A stretch of DNA of 64,000 nucleotides from Aurelia coerulea (Eukaryota > Cnidaria > Scyphozoa > Semaeostomeae > Ulmaridae). Both the position numbers and the translations under genes were made by a program. The stretch is from the NCBI GenBank assembly GCA_039566865.1, contig CM076958.1, forward strand, positions 3,038,001-3,102,000. Reading direction: 5' to 3'. Positions within the stretch are counted from its first letter, which is position 1. Every line of letters starts with the position of its first letter. Positions 11,995 to 24,212 of the stretch are shown one piece after another. The notes under the pieces were generated by a model. The model made no database searches, had not been told where the DNA came from, and was given only the letters and a program-made list of their open reading frames with translations.

Positions 11995-12818
11995 GCATAT
12001 GGTTCTATATCTTTGGAAAGGTTGGTGTAAAATTCTATGACCTATTTTTTTTAACTGAATGGCTTGAAAGAAACTTTAGTTATTTGTTATAATCCTACCG
12101 TTGGAGTTTTTCTTAATCTTCGATATTGTCAGAATTAGAGGCAGGGGCAGCGCCAGCCCTGAAAAAGTAAGGTGGAAAAGGGATAGAATTGATTGCCAGA
12201 AGGTATACCTAATGTTTTCTTACATCGTTTTTGCTTAAGAACAATACCGAACTGAGAAAAGTGGGATGGACACACCCCAGTCCACCCCATGGCGCCGCCC
12301 TTGATTAGAGGGTTCTTCTTTTTTAAAAATTCAAGAACACTTTTGAATAAAACTTGAAACCATCGTAATTTCCATTTTTCAGGAAACATATAGAATAATT
12401 TTCAAGAAAACCATAGTTTATGAATGTCTGAATGTCTGCAATCTATATCGAGTCTTTCAGTCTCTCCTCTGTTTTATAATTTTGAAATTTGATGACGTCA
12501 CATACACTTTTTTAGAATAGCTTATAATTTATAATTTTTAAATATTCCTACATTTGTACTGTACAGTCTCTAGAATATTGTTTATCCTATAGTTAAGGAC
12601 TTTAATAAATAACTATAAGTATATAACTATAACTCTAATGAACTGAAATATAAAACACGCTGCGCTGTAGTTTCGAGAAATATTGGAGATTTTTGAAAAT
12701 TTAAACGGTAGAATTACAACAAAGTATAGCTAAAATCTCTTTTGGACCATTCAATTCAAAGAAATAAATCTTAGAACCTACTACACCAACCTTTTTGAAG
12801 ATTTGGAGCGATGCTGCA
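11995..12818. mobile_element. Palindromic MITE, family H copy 3
   Basis: GCATATGGTTCTATATCTTT at the left and AAGATTTGGAGCGATGC at the right are weak inverted termini. Inside, AAAGGTTGGTGTAAAATTCT pairs with the stretch ending TACACCAACCTTTTTG, and GAATGGCTTGAAAG.. has its inverse near 12740-12775. A second block (12135-12320: GATAGAATTGATTGCCAGAA, GTGGGATGG) matches 45185-45310 and is probably a later insertion into this copy. Confidence 0.65.
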
Positions 12819-13559
12819 TTGCACCATTTTAACGAACGGCTGCCATTATGAAAAATATTTGGACAGTATCACGATATGGAATGTTTTGCTTCAGATTCAG
12901 TGGCAAAAACTTTAGTTTATATGCAATATATGCAATATTTCATACTTGTGTTTGCAATATCGATTGTATGAAAGATGATAACTTGAAATTGTTATAAAGG
13001 ATTTGATCAAGGGTGTTCGGACACCCATGTATTGATTAAATATTTATATACCTTGCCTTGAGCTTTGTTGTCTAATAAGTGGTTGCTTCAAAAATGGCAC
13101 TTTTATTGTCCTCGAGCAATGTCATAATTGAGTAACATTTGAAAGAAAGGGTTTTTAACGTTGTATTCAATTTTTTCTGCATCTTAAAAAGGGTTGATAG
13201 TGTTGCATGTCTATTATACAGCACTGTCAACGCTTTTAAGAACAAAGAAAGATTTGGAATGCAACGCCTGAACCCTTTCTTTTGAAATTCCTTAATTTGG
13301 ACATTGCTGGAGAACGATAAAAATGCTTTTTTGAAACAATATGCTTATTTTGCCTTTCCTCTGTCATAAATCAGCAACCACTTGTCAGATCGACTCAAAT
13401 AAGGTCTTAAACGCTAAGTTGAAGCCTGACATATGCAACTCTGCGGGACTATTGAAGGTACAGCTCCTCCACAGCAGAGCAGCGACACAAACGGGGCACG
13501 GTTTTTTTGAGACACTTGGCAGTTGCCATATGAGTTGAGTTGTAGCATTTGGCTTCTAT
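12819..13559. other. Gene-free stretch with old repeat block
   Basis: 13010-13065 resembles 1340-1400. GAAAGAAAGGGTTTTTAACG near 13140 and its near-inverse near 13265-13285 suggest another decayed inverted repeat. No gene recognised. Confidence 0.35.
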
Positions 13560-16500
13560 GTATTTTATACATTCTTATATTGACTTGAAATCTCGACGAA
13601 CTGTCGGAAGAATGTACCAGTGAGTCGTAAACTAAATGCAAGCAAGAAAATGAAATATGAAAATAGAACAGGACTGGTTTTCTGGAATTTAGGAAGCAGG
13701 TTCCGAAATACCTAAATGGAAGGCAATTGTGTCAGGGCCGTCGAGAAACGGGTCGGGCCCTTTCTCCGGGCCGGTCCTGGCGAGTTGAATTTTTCGGACC
13801 GCGCCCTTTTTCTCTCGGATCACGCCCTCCTATGCACGGGTAAAAGGATGCTTTTAGATGGAAATGCCCTCCTATACACTGCTAAAAACATAATTTTTAG
13901 ATGGAAAATTTCTTTATTTCGTGTGTAAAGACTAAGCTGAAAATGCCAGTGGGCCTGCAGGCCTAGAAATATTCCTCAAAGAAAATTGAAAACAACGTAA
14001 AAATGAAAAAATACATATCATATCATTTCATTTCAAATACATTTCCGGGCCCCTCAAGGCCTCGGGCTCCCTGGTAACCATCCTGGCTACCCCCCTTCTC
14101 GATGGTCCTAGATTGTGCGCTGAAATTCGACGAAGAGGAACTCGATGGGGGGCATTGGACGTATGAGAAAGTTTCTAAGAAATACAATAACCAGGCATTT
14201 AATAGTGTTTGGTTTTTTTGTCTTTTTGAGATTCTTACAACTTACAGTGACTTGAAATCACAACAAATTCTACTTTTAGAAGAATTATGTTGTATCAATA
14301 ATACGAGCTTGGCGTTGGAATTGAACCGAAGAGAAGGAATGATAATTCGATTTTGGGAGAGTTTTTAAAATGTACAATAAACATATGATTTAATATCATT
14401 TGGTTGCTGTACATATTACAAACTCTTAAAATGAATTTAAATCTCAACAAACTGTACTGTTGGAAGAATATAGCAATGAGTCATAAACTCAGTCCAACCA
14501 TGTTGCGAGCTAAAGGAGAGAAGAAATTGAAAAAAGAAAATAGAGCAACACTGGTTTACTTGGAATTTAAGAAGCAGCTTCCAAAACACTGAGATGAAAT
14601 GTGATTCTGCGCTGAAATTCGATGAAGAGGAACTCGATTGGGGCATTCGATGTACGAGAGAGTTTCTAACAGATACAATAACTAGGCTTGGGTTTTTTGT
14701 CTTTTTGAGATTCTTACAACTTACAGTGACTTGAAATCACAACGAATTCTACTTTTAGAAGAATTATGATTTGTCAATAATACGAGCTTGGTGTTGGAAT
14801 TGAACTGAAAGAGAAGAAATGATAAGTCGGTGTTTGAGAGAGTTTTTAATATGTACAATAACCATATGATTTAATAACATTTGGTTGCTGTACATATCAC
14901 AAACTCTTAAAATGAATTTAAATCTCAACAAACTGTACTGTTGAAGAATATACCAGTGTGTCGTAAACTCAGTCCAACTATGTTGCGAGCTAAAGGAGAA
15001 GAAAATCAAATACGAAAATAGAGCAACACTTGTTTACTTGGATTTTATGAAGCAGCTTCCAAAACACCGAGATGAAAGGTGATTCTACGCTGAAATTCGA
15101 TGAAGAGGAACTCGATTGGGGCAATCGACGTATGATAGAGTTTTTAAAATGTATAATAACCATATGATTTAATGTCATTTGGTTGCTATACATATTAGAA
15201 ACTCTTAAAATGACTTGAAATCTCAACAAACTTTACTGTTTGAAGAATATACCAGTGTGTCATAAACTCAGTCCAACCATGTTGCGAGCTTAAGGAGAGA
15301 AGAAAATGAAATACGAAAATAGAGCAACACTGGTTTACTTGGAATTTATGAAGCAGCTTCCAAAACACCGAGATGAAAGGTGATTCTACGCTGAAATTCG
15401 ATGAAGAGGAACTCGATTGGGGCAATCGACGTATGATAGAGTTTTTAAAATGTATAATAACCATATGATTTAATGTCATTTGGTTGCTATACATATTAGA
15501 AACTCTTAAAATGACTTGAAATCTCAACAAACTTTACTGTTTGAAGAATATACCAGTGTGTCATAAACTCAGTCCAACCATGTTGCGAGATAAAGGAGAA
15601 GAAAATGAAATACGAAAATAGAGCAACACTGGTTTTCTTGAATTTATGAAGCAGCTTCCAAAACACCGAGATGAAAGGTGATTCTACGCTGAAATTCGAT
15701 GAAGAGGAACTCGATTGGGGCAATCGACGTATGAGAGAGTTTTTAAAATGTATAATAACCATATGATTTAATGTCATATGGTTGCTATACATATTAGAAA
15801 CTCTTAAAATGACTTGAAATCTCAACAAACTTTACTGTTTGAAGAATATACCAGTGTGTCATAAACTCAGTCCAACCATGTTGCGAGCTAAAGAAGAGAA
15901 GAAAATGAAATACGAATATAGAGCAACACTGGTTTACTTGGAATTTATCAAGCAGCTTCCAAAACACCGAGATGCAAGGCGATTCTGCGCTGGAATTCGA
16001 TGAAGAGGAACTCGATTTGGGCAATCGACGTATGAGAGAGTTTTTAAAATGTACAATAACCATATGATTTAATGTCATTTGGTTGCTATACATATTAGAA
16101 ACTCTTAAAATGACTTGAAATCTCAACAAACTTTACTGTTTGAAGAATATACCAGTGAGTCATAAACTCAGTCCAACCATGTTGCGAGCTAAAGGAGAAG
16201 AAAATGAAATACGAAAATAGAGCAACACTGGTTTTCTTGAATTTATGAAGCAGCTTCCAAAACACCGAGATGAAAGGTGATTCTACGCTGAAATTCGATG
16301 AAGAGGAACTCGATTGGGGCATTCGATGTACGAGAGAGTTTCTAACAGATACAATAACTAGGTTTGGTTTTTTTGTCTTTTTGAGATTCTTACAACTTAC
16401 AGTGACTTGAAATCACAACGAATTCTACTTTTAGAAGTATTATGTTGTATCAATAATACGAGCTTGGCGTTGGAATTGAACCGAAAGAGAAGGAATGATA

Positions 16501-16925
16501 ATTCGATGTTTGAGAGAGTTTTTAATATGTACAGTAACCATACGATTTAATATCATTTGGTTGCTATATATATTTGAAACTCTGAAAATGACTTGAAATC
16601 TCAACAAACTGTATTGTTTGAAGAATATACCAGTGAGTCGTAAACTCAGTCCAACCAAGTTGCGAGCTAAAGGAGAAGAAAATCAAATACGAAAATAGAG
16701 CAACACTTGTTTACTTGGATTTTATGAAGCAGCTTCCAAAACACCGAGATGCAAGGCGATTCTGCGCTGGAATTCGATGAAGAGGAACTCGATTGGGGCA
16801 ATCGACGTATGATAGAGTTTTTAAAATGTACAATAACCATATGATTTAATAACATTTGGTTGCTATACATATTAGAAACTCTTAAAATGAATTTAAATCT
16901 CAACAAACTGTACTGTTTGAAGAAT
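13560..16925. repeat. Tandem array of about 300-bp units with two unit types
   Basis: The core unit (type B) recurs with spacing 301, 298, 301 and 298 bp, judged by the landmark GAGGAACTCGATTGGGGC at 15104, 15405, 15703, 16004 and 16302. A shorter type A unit (about 190 bp, marked by GTGACTTGAAATCACAAC and CGAGCTTGG) interrupts the B series at 14165, 14650 and 16330. A diverged starting copy lies at 13575-13720. Copies are close to identical in the middle and more diverged at the edges, as expected from unequal crossing over. Overlapping - strand ORFs of about 110 codons recur once per unit only because unit length is 1 mod 3; I do not regard them as genes. Confidence 0.9.
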
Positions 16926-17860
16926 ATTTTATTTATTTTGTGCAGAAGCCATTTGGGAGGGGATTCAATTCTCGTACTTTTAAGGTGGATGATACCCAAT
17001 TTTTATAATTCATGACTTCCTTCAAAGAAAGCTTTATTTAACTACTTCTGATGATAGTTGCAGCTACTTGCTATGTTGTGACAGTAGATTATTGATGAAA
17101 ATTTCATTTTTTCAAATTTTTTTGAAAAATCATTGCTAAGATGGCAGCTGTTGTCATAGCAACAAATATTAAGAGAATACTTGTAGAAAGGATTATGAGC
17201 AAGTATGATCATATTGCAAGGTGAAAGATGGCTTGAAGTGGCCAAACTTGAAAAACCTACAAAATGAATTGACATAATTTTTGTCATGGCAACCGTTGCC
17301 ATGGCAACCTAAAAAAACTGTTTCTGTAAGATAGCGTACCTTGTATTTTAAATTTCAAAAAATCCTCAATTCATTTTGATCTTCATATCAAAATACACCT
17401 TCAGAGTAAATTTCAATTAAATATGTCTTGTGGATCTGAAAATATCTCTTCTAGAAAACAAAAAGGTCCGATTTTCAAAACGGCCGATCAAAGTTTGTGA
17501 AGCGTATTAGCATAGGTACATCTCTTTTAAATTGCCACAAGGAGCTGTCAGAGACATTATTGTTGCAGCCATGCCTGAGATGGATAAGAGAAGCTTAAAT
17601 CCAAGACACCCAGCTTCACATGATTGCCTTTTAACTATTTTTGATCAAAAATACAGTGTTTGACCTGACAAGTATAAATTTTTCCTCTAGCGTAACTTTG
17701 CTTTCTTTGCGCAATGAACTTCTACAAGTATCCTTCTCATCAACAAATGCTATCTGGACCCCATTGCTGTCATTGTTACTAATGTTCCTTTTTTAAAGGC
17801 AAGAGTTACTTCAGGATTTTAACTTGTGCCAAATGCACCTGATAAATAATTTTTTCCAAT
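16926..17860. other. Gene-free stretch with two X-box-like palindromes
   Basis: GTTGCCATGGCAAC (17295-17308) is a perfect match to the RFX X-box half-site arrangement, and GTTGTCATAGCAAC (17150-17163) is a close second. No adjacent gene start was found, so these may simply belong to a repeat. Confidence 0.4.
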
Positions 17861-17879
17861 AACATGTCTGCCTTCCTTT

Positions 17880-18250
17880 CGTGGCGGAGTTGTCTTCTTC
17901 TTCTTCTGTATTTGCTTTGGCATTTTACTGCTGCAATACTTATGCGAGATTAATTCTCCAACCTGTATCCTGTCATGGTGTTAATGTCAAGATCCTCAAC
18001 TCCTATTCTCAATAATACTGATCCCATACTTGCTGTTCCTCGATTCCAAATTAAATGAGCAATGTGATGGCACTGTGGCTGTTTCAAGTCTATGACTTCC
18101 AACAAAACATGTTTTCGGCATGTTACCCATAGGGAGTTGTTGCTGGACTCATTTCTGTTCTGGGTATATCCTTTCAGAGACATCTTTGCAGCAAATTCTT
18201 GTCACTAAGCCTTTCAAACAACCTTTTCAGCTCTTCACTAGTCTAAATAT
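17880..18250 (-). pseudogene. Mutator-type transposase relic, C-terminal part
   Basis: Read on the - strand, one frame gives SEELKRLFERLSDKNLLQRC and the next gives GYTQNRNESSNNSLW..CRK followed by AHLIWNRGTASMGSVLLRIG, then a Lys/Arg-rich stretch (MPKQIQKKKKTTPPRKEG). The order ERLSD..LL.RC, TQN.NES.NS..W..C.K, ..FN.G and a basic tail is that of the Mutator-like transposases common in cnidarian and mollusc genomes. A frameshift near 18178 and a stop separate the two parts, and the catalytic region was not found, so it is a dead fragment. Family assignment is from memory of the motif order. Confidence 0.5.
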
Positions 18251-19375
18251 AGCAGGAAGGCATCATATTAGTTCGTGATTCTTGTCCAAAATCAAGAGCT
18301 TTCTTTCTTGTTATAACTTGACCAGCAATCTTCTCTAACACTGGGCAGTTTGATGATATCTTTTCAGAACATCTGTTTGGTTTGGTTTAGTGGGAGAGGA
18401 CGAACCTGTTCAATGGCCTTGGCCTAGCTAGGCCCAATGATTCAGTGGCTGTTGTTGGAAGAAACCTTCTCCGTGTCCTTCAGGGCACCGTAAGTCCTGT
18501 TCTGAATACCATGGAAAGTTCTCTTTCTTGTCTTTCGATATGTAGTTGCTGGCTTTTACAAGGCATCCTTGATTTAGATCATTGGTTTCAAAATCTACTC
18601 AAAAATTGCTGTGAGAGAAGAAAATCTCTTTTTGACAAGTGCGCAGAGCCCCTTAACAGCTGAAGTACTTCAAATGAAACGTCATGAAATCATGGCGTCA
18701 CAGATATCAAAATGTTGGGTTTTTGGGGCATCATGGTGGGATCATGGTACAAATATTTAAAATTTTACTCACATAGAAACCGTTGCTAAGGAAAATTCAG
18801 CTAAGGTCCCCTCGAAAGGGGGCTTATTTTACACATTTCCTTGAATTCTACATCATTTCTGACTACACCATCTTAAAGCTCGATGTTGAAAGCATACTTT
18901 AGCAACAAAAAATTTGATTCCTTCAAAAATCGATTTCCTCCTAAATTTTTGGGTACCATCCTCCTAAGGTGTAATTAAAACACTTACTGCTCAGCTTCTT
19001 TACGAAAAAAATAAAATGCCCGAGGCAGAAGTTTAGATATATCCTTCTTCTTTCGATATGTGCTAATATTTGCTTTTTAAAATCATTTCTGAAATGCACA
19101 ACGACCGAGCTAGCGACCCGGGTTTCAGGGCAATTTTTGCGGCTTGCTTTGTTTTTGCTTATGTCTTGACCAACCGATCATGGAATTCCCTTTGTCTGCA
19201 ATCACAAATTGCTTTGTATCTAGGTGTCAATGAAAAGTAGCGAGTTCTATTGTAACATTATCTGTCCTTGTTCATGCACCCGGCAGAGTTCCAACCCAAA
19301 ATGTTACTGCGCATGAGCTTTAACTCACTGCAGAAGGGAAAACATGAGTTTCCTCGGACAAACCTTCTCTCGGAC
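18251..19375. other. Gene-free stretch with half of a dispersed palindromic repeat
   Basis: 18990-19245 matches the right arm of the palindromic element at 47955-48575 (shared CCTTCTTCTTTCGATATGTG, GAAATGCACAACG, CCTTTGTCTGCA). No gene recognised. Confidence 0.45.
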
Positions 19376-19739
19376 AATACTGCTATGAATGATGTATGAT
19401 ACTTTTTTCCACTATTTTTCGCCTTCTCCTTGTGAAATTACGTATTCAAATAAGCAATTTGAGCGAAGTGACGTCATATCGTGCAAACGAAAACGAGGCT
19501 GTGTGATTGTTTTTTGCCTCTTAATCGCTGCTAGCCTCTTTACCGTGTACTCATTCATTGAAAATGGCACGAGAATCCGATAAAGAGGCTTGCTACGATA
19601 ACGAGGCAAAAAACAATCACACAGCCTCGTCTTCGTTTGCGTGATATGACGTCACGTCGCTCAAATTGCTTATTTAAATACGTAATTTCAAAAGGAGAAG
19701 GCAAAAATAGTGGGAAAAAGTATCATTCATTGCAGTATT
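19376..19739. mobile_element. Foldback MITE with about 150-bp arms
   Basis: AATACTGC..ATGAATG at the left is mirrored by CATTCATTGCAGTATT at the right. The arms continue almost without mismatch through ACGTATT.AAATAAGCAATTT, TGACGTCATATC, CGAAAACGAGGCTGTGTGATT and GTTTTTTGCCTC. The loop is about 60 bp. No coding capacity. The near-identity of the arms suggests recent movement or gene conversion. Confidence 0.85.
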
Positions 19740-20417
19740 ATCTTGTATTTTATCATCAATCATACCAACCCCGGACTTGTCCTTTAAACCTCTTAATATT
19801 TGAGTACTCAAAGTTTGCAAAAGGATTCTTTGAAGTTTCATAACGTCTTTGATGTTTATACCCCAACCGTTGCAATTTGTAAGCTAGCTATCCAGATACA
19901 CAGGCTAACATTTTGAAATTAATAGATGATATAAAACGGGGTATAGAAAATGCTCTCTTGTCTCTCATTTTCTTAGCTATTATCTAGAAATTTTGTTTGA
20001 AGAGACCTGATTTTTTGGAGAGACAATAGCGATAAAAATGGCTATAATGATAACTCTATAGATGGCAGCAAGGAATTTTTTACCAAGATGCATTGCGGTC
20101 TTAAAGGCCCATTGTTAACCATGATCCTTTGTGGGCCAAATGAAAGGCAGGACCAAGAGAAATCATGCGCAACAGGAGACATAATGATTTGAATTTGCAA
20201 TTAATATATAATGGCAACTTACTAGCGTTCTTTTTTGTCGTTTTCTGATCTTGCAATTACTGTCTGAATCTTATTTTCCAAGCTTATTCAACCAAAACCG
20301 ACCGCCATCTTAACGAATTTTCCCTCCTCCGCAAGCAATCTGGCGAAAACGTGCGTGTTTTTGAAAGATTGCTTGAGGAGGAGCGAAGCTGCATTCAAAA
20401 ACCGTTGATGCAGGATA

Positions 20418-23388
20418 ATGGCGATTAAAAAGGACTCGAGCTGTGATGCAGATTGTGTTGGCTTGGAAAATGCGATTCAAGCTTTATTTGCGAGATTAGG
20501 AAACTACGAAGAAGAACTTGGGTAAGTTGTCATTATATCTTAACAGCAGAAGGAGGTAACTACGTAACTAGCGCCCAACACAACGGCGAATATTTTTTGC
20601 TCCCGGGCTGTTCCTCTCTTGTGACTATCCTTGGAACAATTCAAATTTAATTGTAAATGCCATACATGTGAGAACTCGCTGACTATAAGTCCTTTCCCAC
20701 TATGGATGCTCTATGGATGGCACGTAGTTAATTAGCCTCGTTGCTCTGTAAATAGTTTGTTCGTTTTAATGAATAAAGAAAAAACAAGTAACTACGTAGT
20801 CAAATCACGATGAGAGTAGCTTAGGCCATTCATCGTAGCTTAGGCCATTGAAATCATTTATTTTGTCTCCTGTTGCTCATGGAGAAACCAGGCCAAAAAC
20901 GATTTCGACTTTGTGCCACAAAAGATCATTCTTAGAAATTCTTACTTGGAATACCGGATGGGAAGTGGTACTTGACTTTCATTAGTGCGGGAGTCATGAA
21001 GTAATTTAGGATGGTCGTCTTTAGAAAAATCGGCGAAAAAGTATACTCCAAAGCGTGCGAATGACATTGAGCAACATTGAAATAACTGCCATTTCTTACG
21101 AAATATCCCTTTTGACAAACAGTTCGTGAAACAATGCCTTCTTTCGATATTACATACAAAGGAGCGCATATCCCTACAGCAAAGTATACCAAGTACCCCT
21201 CTCCTCCGGATTGGAATGCAATGCATCTTGGTCAGAAGCTCGACCACCTTTAGTGTCATTGTCTGTTTTCGAACAGTGCATAGTATTCAGGCACATGAAT
21301 ACGTTCTCAAAAAGAGAACTTCACTGTCAACAGCAGCGTATCACAGCGTATCTTAGAAAAGAGTGAGAGGGACCCCTGGTAAACGAAGAGCCCCCTATCG
21401 TAATGATATGGAGAGTTCTCTGGCTCTCTGTTAGACTGCCGCAAGTCTATTTTTTCAATGCAGTCAAGATTTGAAAAGATACGAAATAGACTTATAGGGC
21501 AAGTCTAATTCTCTGCAGGTTGTCTGACCGCGCCTCGTTTTCAACTCCTCGCTAGGGCATTTGTCATAATTTTGCAATAGACCATTACGCTAAAGATGGC
21601 GGCGGGGAACTTTTTACCAAGATGCATTGCGTTCTAATTGCGAATCTTTAACGATTCTATGGGAATTCGATCAAAGAACGCAATGCATCTTGGTAAAAAG
21701 TTCCTCGCTACAATCTTTAGCGTAATGGTCTATTACAAAGGAGGCTAAGGGCTCCTTTTCATTGCAGCGCAGGAGGTTATACATTTTGCAGGGGTCCCTG
21801 TAGAAAGAACATTGTCTTCTAAAATCAAAATAATTCAGAAACATAAAAAAATCTGGCTTGGGTGCACACGAAATCGCACGCTCCCATGACGTCAAGACTG
21901 GGAAAATCTCTTCAATTCTTGATTTTTCTCGTAGACTCTCTTTAAGATTTCAGGAGAGCTTGAAAATTGTTTTGCTGAAAGCTACAATTTTTTTCGTAAA
22001 TTTATCGCTGAACTACGTCCAAAGATGAAGGTTATTGCAAGGAGACTTACATCTCAGTTGCAAACTTATTACTGTGATGTGATGCTCTGAGAGATGAAGA
22101 TGAGATAGATGGTATGGGTTTTTTGCCACGAACTTACAGAAGGCTGCCAATCCCAAATTGACGAAAAGATGCCATTTGAAGCTGTTGCAAACAATTGAAG
22201 AACACTGCCCTCAGCACAATGGAATAAAATGATGACCGAGAAGCCCTTGGGGGGCATGTGACGAGATTTTTGTTGGGACGTGCTACCATTCCTTATAGAG
22301 TCTAATTGGTTAAAATGGGTGAATTTGGGGTAAAATGGGGTAAATTTTGCTGAAATCTTTGTTCGCAGTTTTCCTCTAGGTCCAACCGTTTTCCTAGCCT
22401 GCGTGCAGCCCGTTTTCCTCGAACCACCCTTCTTGACACATTGACTGCTGATTTGCCAGTTCACGGTTTCCCAATAATCAACACTACCCATTTACCCTAG
22501 CCTACCCATTTTATGCCTGCAGACCCTACAAATATGTATTTAATTGTTTACCCAAACTTTTAAAAATATTTCGAAATTTCATACCCCAGAATTAATTTTT
22601 TACCTGATGCAATGCATGCATTAATGCTACTCGACCTTGTTATAAGGAATTATTGGGAGTTGAAGAAGTGAAGCTGTCAATGTGTTCAAAGAATTTCGCA
22701 AATTGTTACCAATCTCTACCGTGAATATCTAGTCAATTCTGTTGACAAGATTATTTTCGTGTGTCTCAAAAATCTATTTCAATGAAAAAGGTTCCCAAAA
22801 TGCATAACTGTAATGATTGGTCAAAGAATTTCTTATCACTCAGTGATGAATGTCTTTCCAGTTGTGGTGTTAAGAAATTTGAATTTTTCCTTACTATTTA
22901 TCGTTAAAAAGAATGATTAAAATATTTACTGTAATCGATGTCTGAGATTTCTTTTTCTTTGACTCACTGAGTGAAATCCTGTCCAGTGTACAAATTTCCG
23001 TGTATGGTGCAACGGGTCTCTTTATATATGGTAGAGGTTTACAGAGACTTTTTTGCTTAAGTTTGATCTTTGCTGTGGCACCTTATGTAGAGACGTGCCC
23101 CAAGTCTATTTCGTCAACTGTAATAAGTCTAATGGGAAACAAAATAGGCTTGGGGCAAGTTTACACCTAATGGGAAGAGATTCCTTAACTGTTCTTTGAT
23201 CTTTGATCATAAACCGTTAGTTAATATTACTCAAAAACAGAGGTTCAATGAAATCTTTGCCATACTAACCTTCATTTTGCATTTAACTTATATTTATAAG
23301 TGTTTTTTAATACTTCTCAGACCAGTTGTGTATTTTTTTCAGCCTTGCTAAACTTAAGGAGTTTCTATCTCAAAATATTAATAATTAA
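20418..23388 (+). CDS. Possible two-exon gene for a 50-residue protein
   Basis: Exon 20418-20521 opens with ATG in good context (ATAATGG) and ends at a consensus donor (GG then GTAAGT). Its product is MAIKKDSSCDADCVGLENAI then QALFARLGNYEEELG. An acceptor at 23341-23342 (TTTTTTTCAG) opens an exon that continues in frame as LAKLKEFLSQNINN and stops at 23388. The result is short, soluble and mostly helical by composition. I do not recognise the family. The coding look of exon 1 and the frame match support it, but the 2.8-kb intron is unproven and other exons could lie between. Confidence 0.35.
21576..21734. repeat. Near-perfect hairpin repeat with about 60-bp arms
   Basis: AATAGACCATTACGCTAAAG at the left is the reverse complement of CTTTAGCGTAATGGTCTATT at the right, and ACTTTTTACCAAGATGCATT pairs with AATGCATCTTGGTAAAAAGT. 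A single related arm is at 20060-20110 and a shorter match is near 21215-21235. It is a short MITE or foldback element. Confidence 0.8.
21735..23342. other. Gene-free stretch
   Basis: It would be intron of the 20418 candidate gene if that is real. ORFs on the - strand (22069-22491 is the longest, 140 codons) show no motif. The pair near 23100 and 23150 (CAAGTCTATTTCG, AAATAGGCTTGGGGCAAG) is a weak inverted repeat. Confidence 0.35.
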
Positions 23389-23858
23389 GAGAGATAGGGA
23401 TAGCGCTCCAGATAAAAATAATTGTAAACTTTTCACATTTTGAAGTGCACTAGGGTTGGGGTTGGGATTTGTACATAATGCCAGTCATAACAAACTGCCA
23501 ATATGATCAAGGCTAATTAGTATCTTTTTTTAATGCTTCATGTCTTATTGCAAACTATATAATTACAAGTGCGAATATGTGAGCACGCCATTATTTACAT
23601 GCCATTGGCTGAGGGTATTCACTGTATCTGCGGTTGAAAGGTTTGCTAAAAGTCCGTGAGTCCCCAAAGGGTCCGTTCATTGAGTGATATCCTGTCTTTG
23701 TTGAGTCTCTTACGGTTTCTTTCAGTTTCGAATGTTCTGCAAGTTCCTCGTTGGCCCCGAAGGTCTTCGGAAGTTTAAGGACTCTTGAAACAGTGACTCA
23801 ATTGAATACATTTTTAAGGCGTAACTTTGCCAAGCCTGTTTCCTGACAGGAATGCCAC

Positions 23859-24134
23859 TTGGAAGGAGCTCGTGAACTCCGATTAGGGTTCTACGGGACT
23901 TGTACACAATCCAAAGCAGTGACTTGCCCAATTCTGATTATTGCTGCCAATTTGTTAAGAGAAAGGCGGAAAAAAGGTAAATCAGAGGATTTCCTCATCG
24001 ATTTCCTCGATAAAGAAAACCAAACTTCAGACAATCAGTCTAATAACGAATTGTGTCCGTCACATAATGAAATGACGAAGAATTTGGAAACCGAAAAAAG
24101 ATCAGGAAAAGAGAACATTTTGTCCCTGACTTGA
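23859..24134 (+). CDS. ORF of unknown status
   Basis: The open frame ends at TGA 24132-24134. Its C-terminal half is hydrophilic and coding-like (LLRERRKKGKSEDFLIDFLD then KENQ.., many Asn/Ser/Glu). A second open stretch in the same frame follows at 24213-24443 (LWESSTTAVSNYPWPKTKAY, then LLAQNYFPKS..WAERVARTI). No in-frame ATG with upstream stop, no clear splice borders and no recognised domain. It could be two exons of an unrecognised gene or a decayed one. Confidence 0.2.
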   Translation: MEGARELRLGFYGTCTQSKAVTCPILIIAANLLRERRKKGKSEDFLIDFLDKENQTSDNQSNNELCPSHNEMTKNLETEKRSGKENILSLT

Positions 24135-24212
24135 CAGTGTCAAAATTTATATCCAGAGAAATATTTCCCTTCAAATTAAACGTCAAAGCATGGGTAGATA
24201 GACACTGCTGGT

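Noticed and set aside
14990..16322. Series of about 110-codon ORFs on the - strand repeated five times
   Set aside because: They track the 300-bp tandem unit, and each runs into the next copy because the unit length is 1 mod 3. No domain, splice border or codon pattern supports a gene.
20932..21259. Overlapping - strand ORFs of 86 and 105 codons
   Set aside because: Two frames compete, neither has a known motif, and short repeat phrases (GATGCATTG) occur inside.
22069..22491. 140-codon - strand ORF
   Set aside because: No motif, odd composition, and it overlaps G/T-rich repeat phrases; probably chance.
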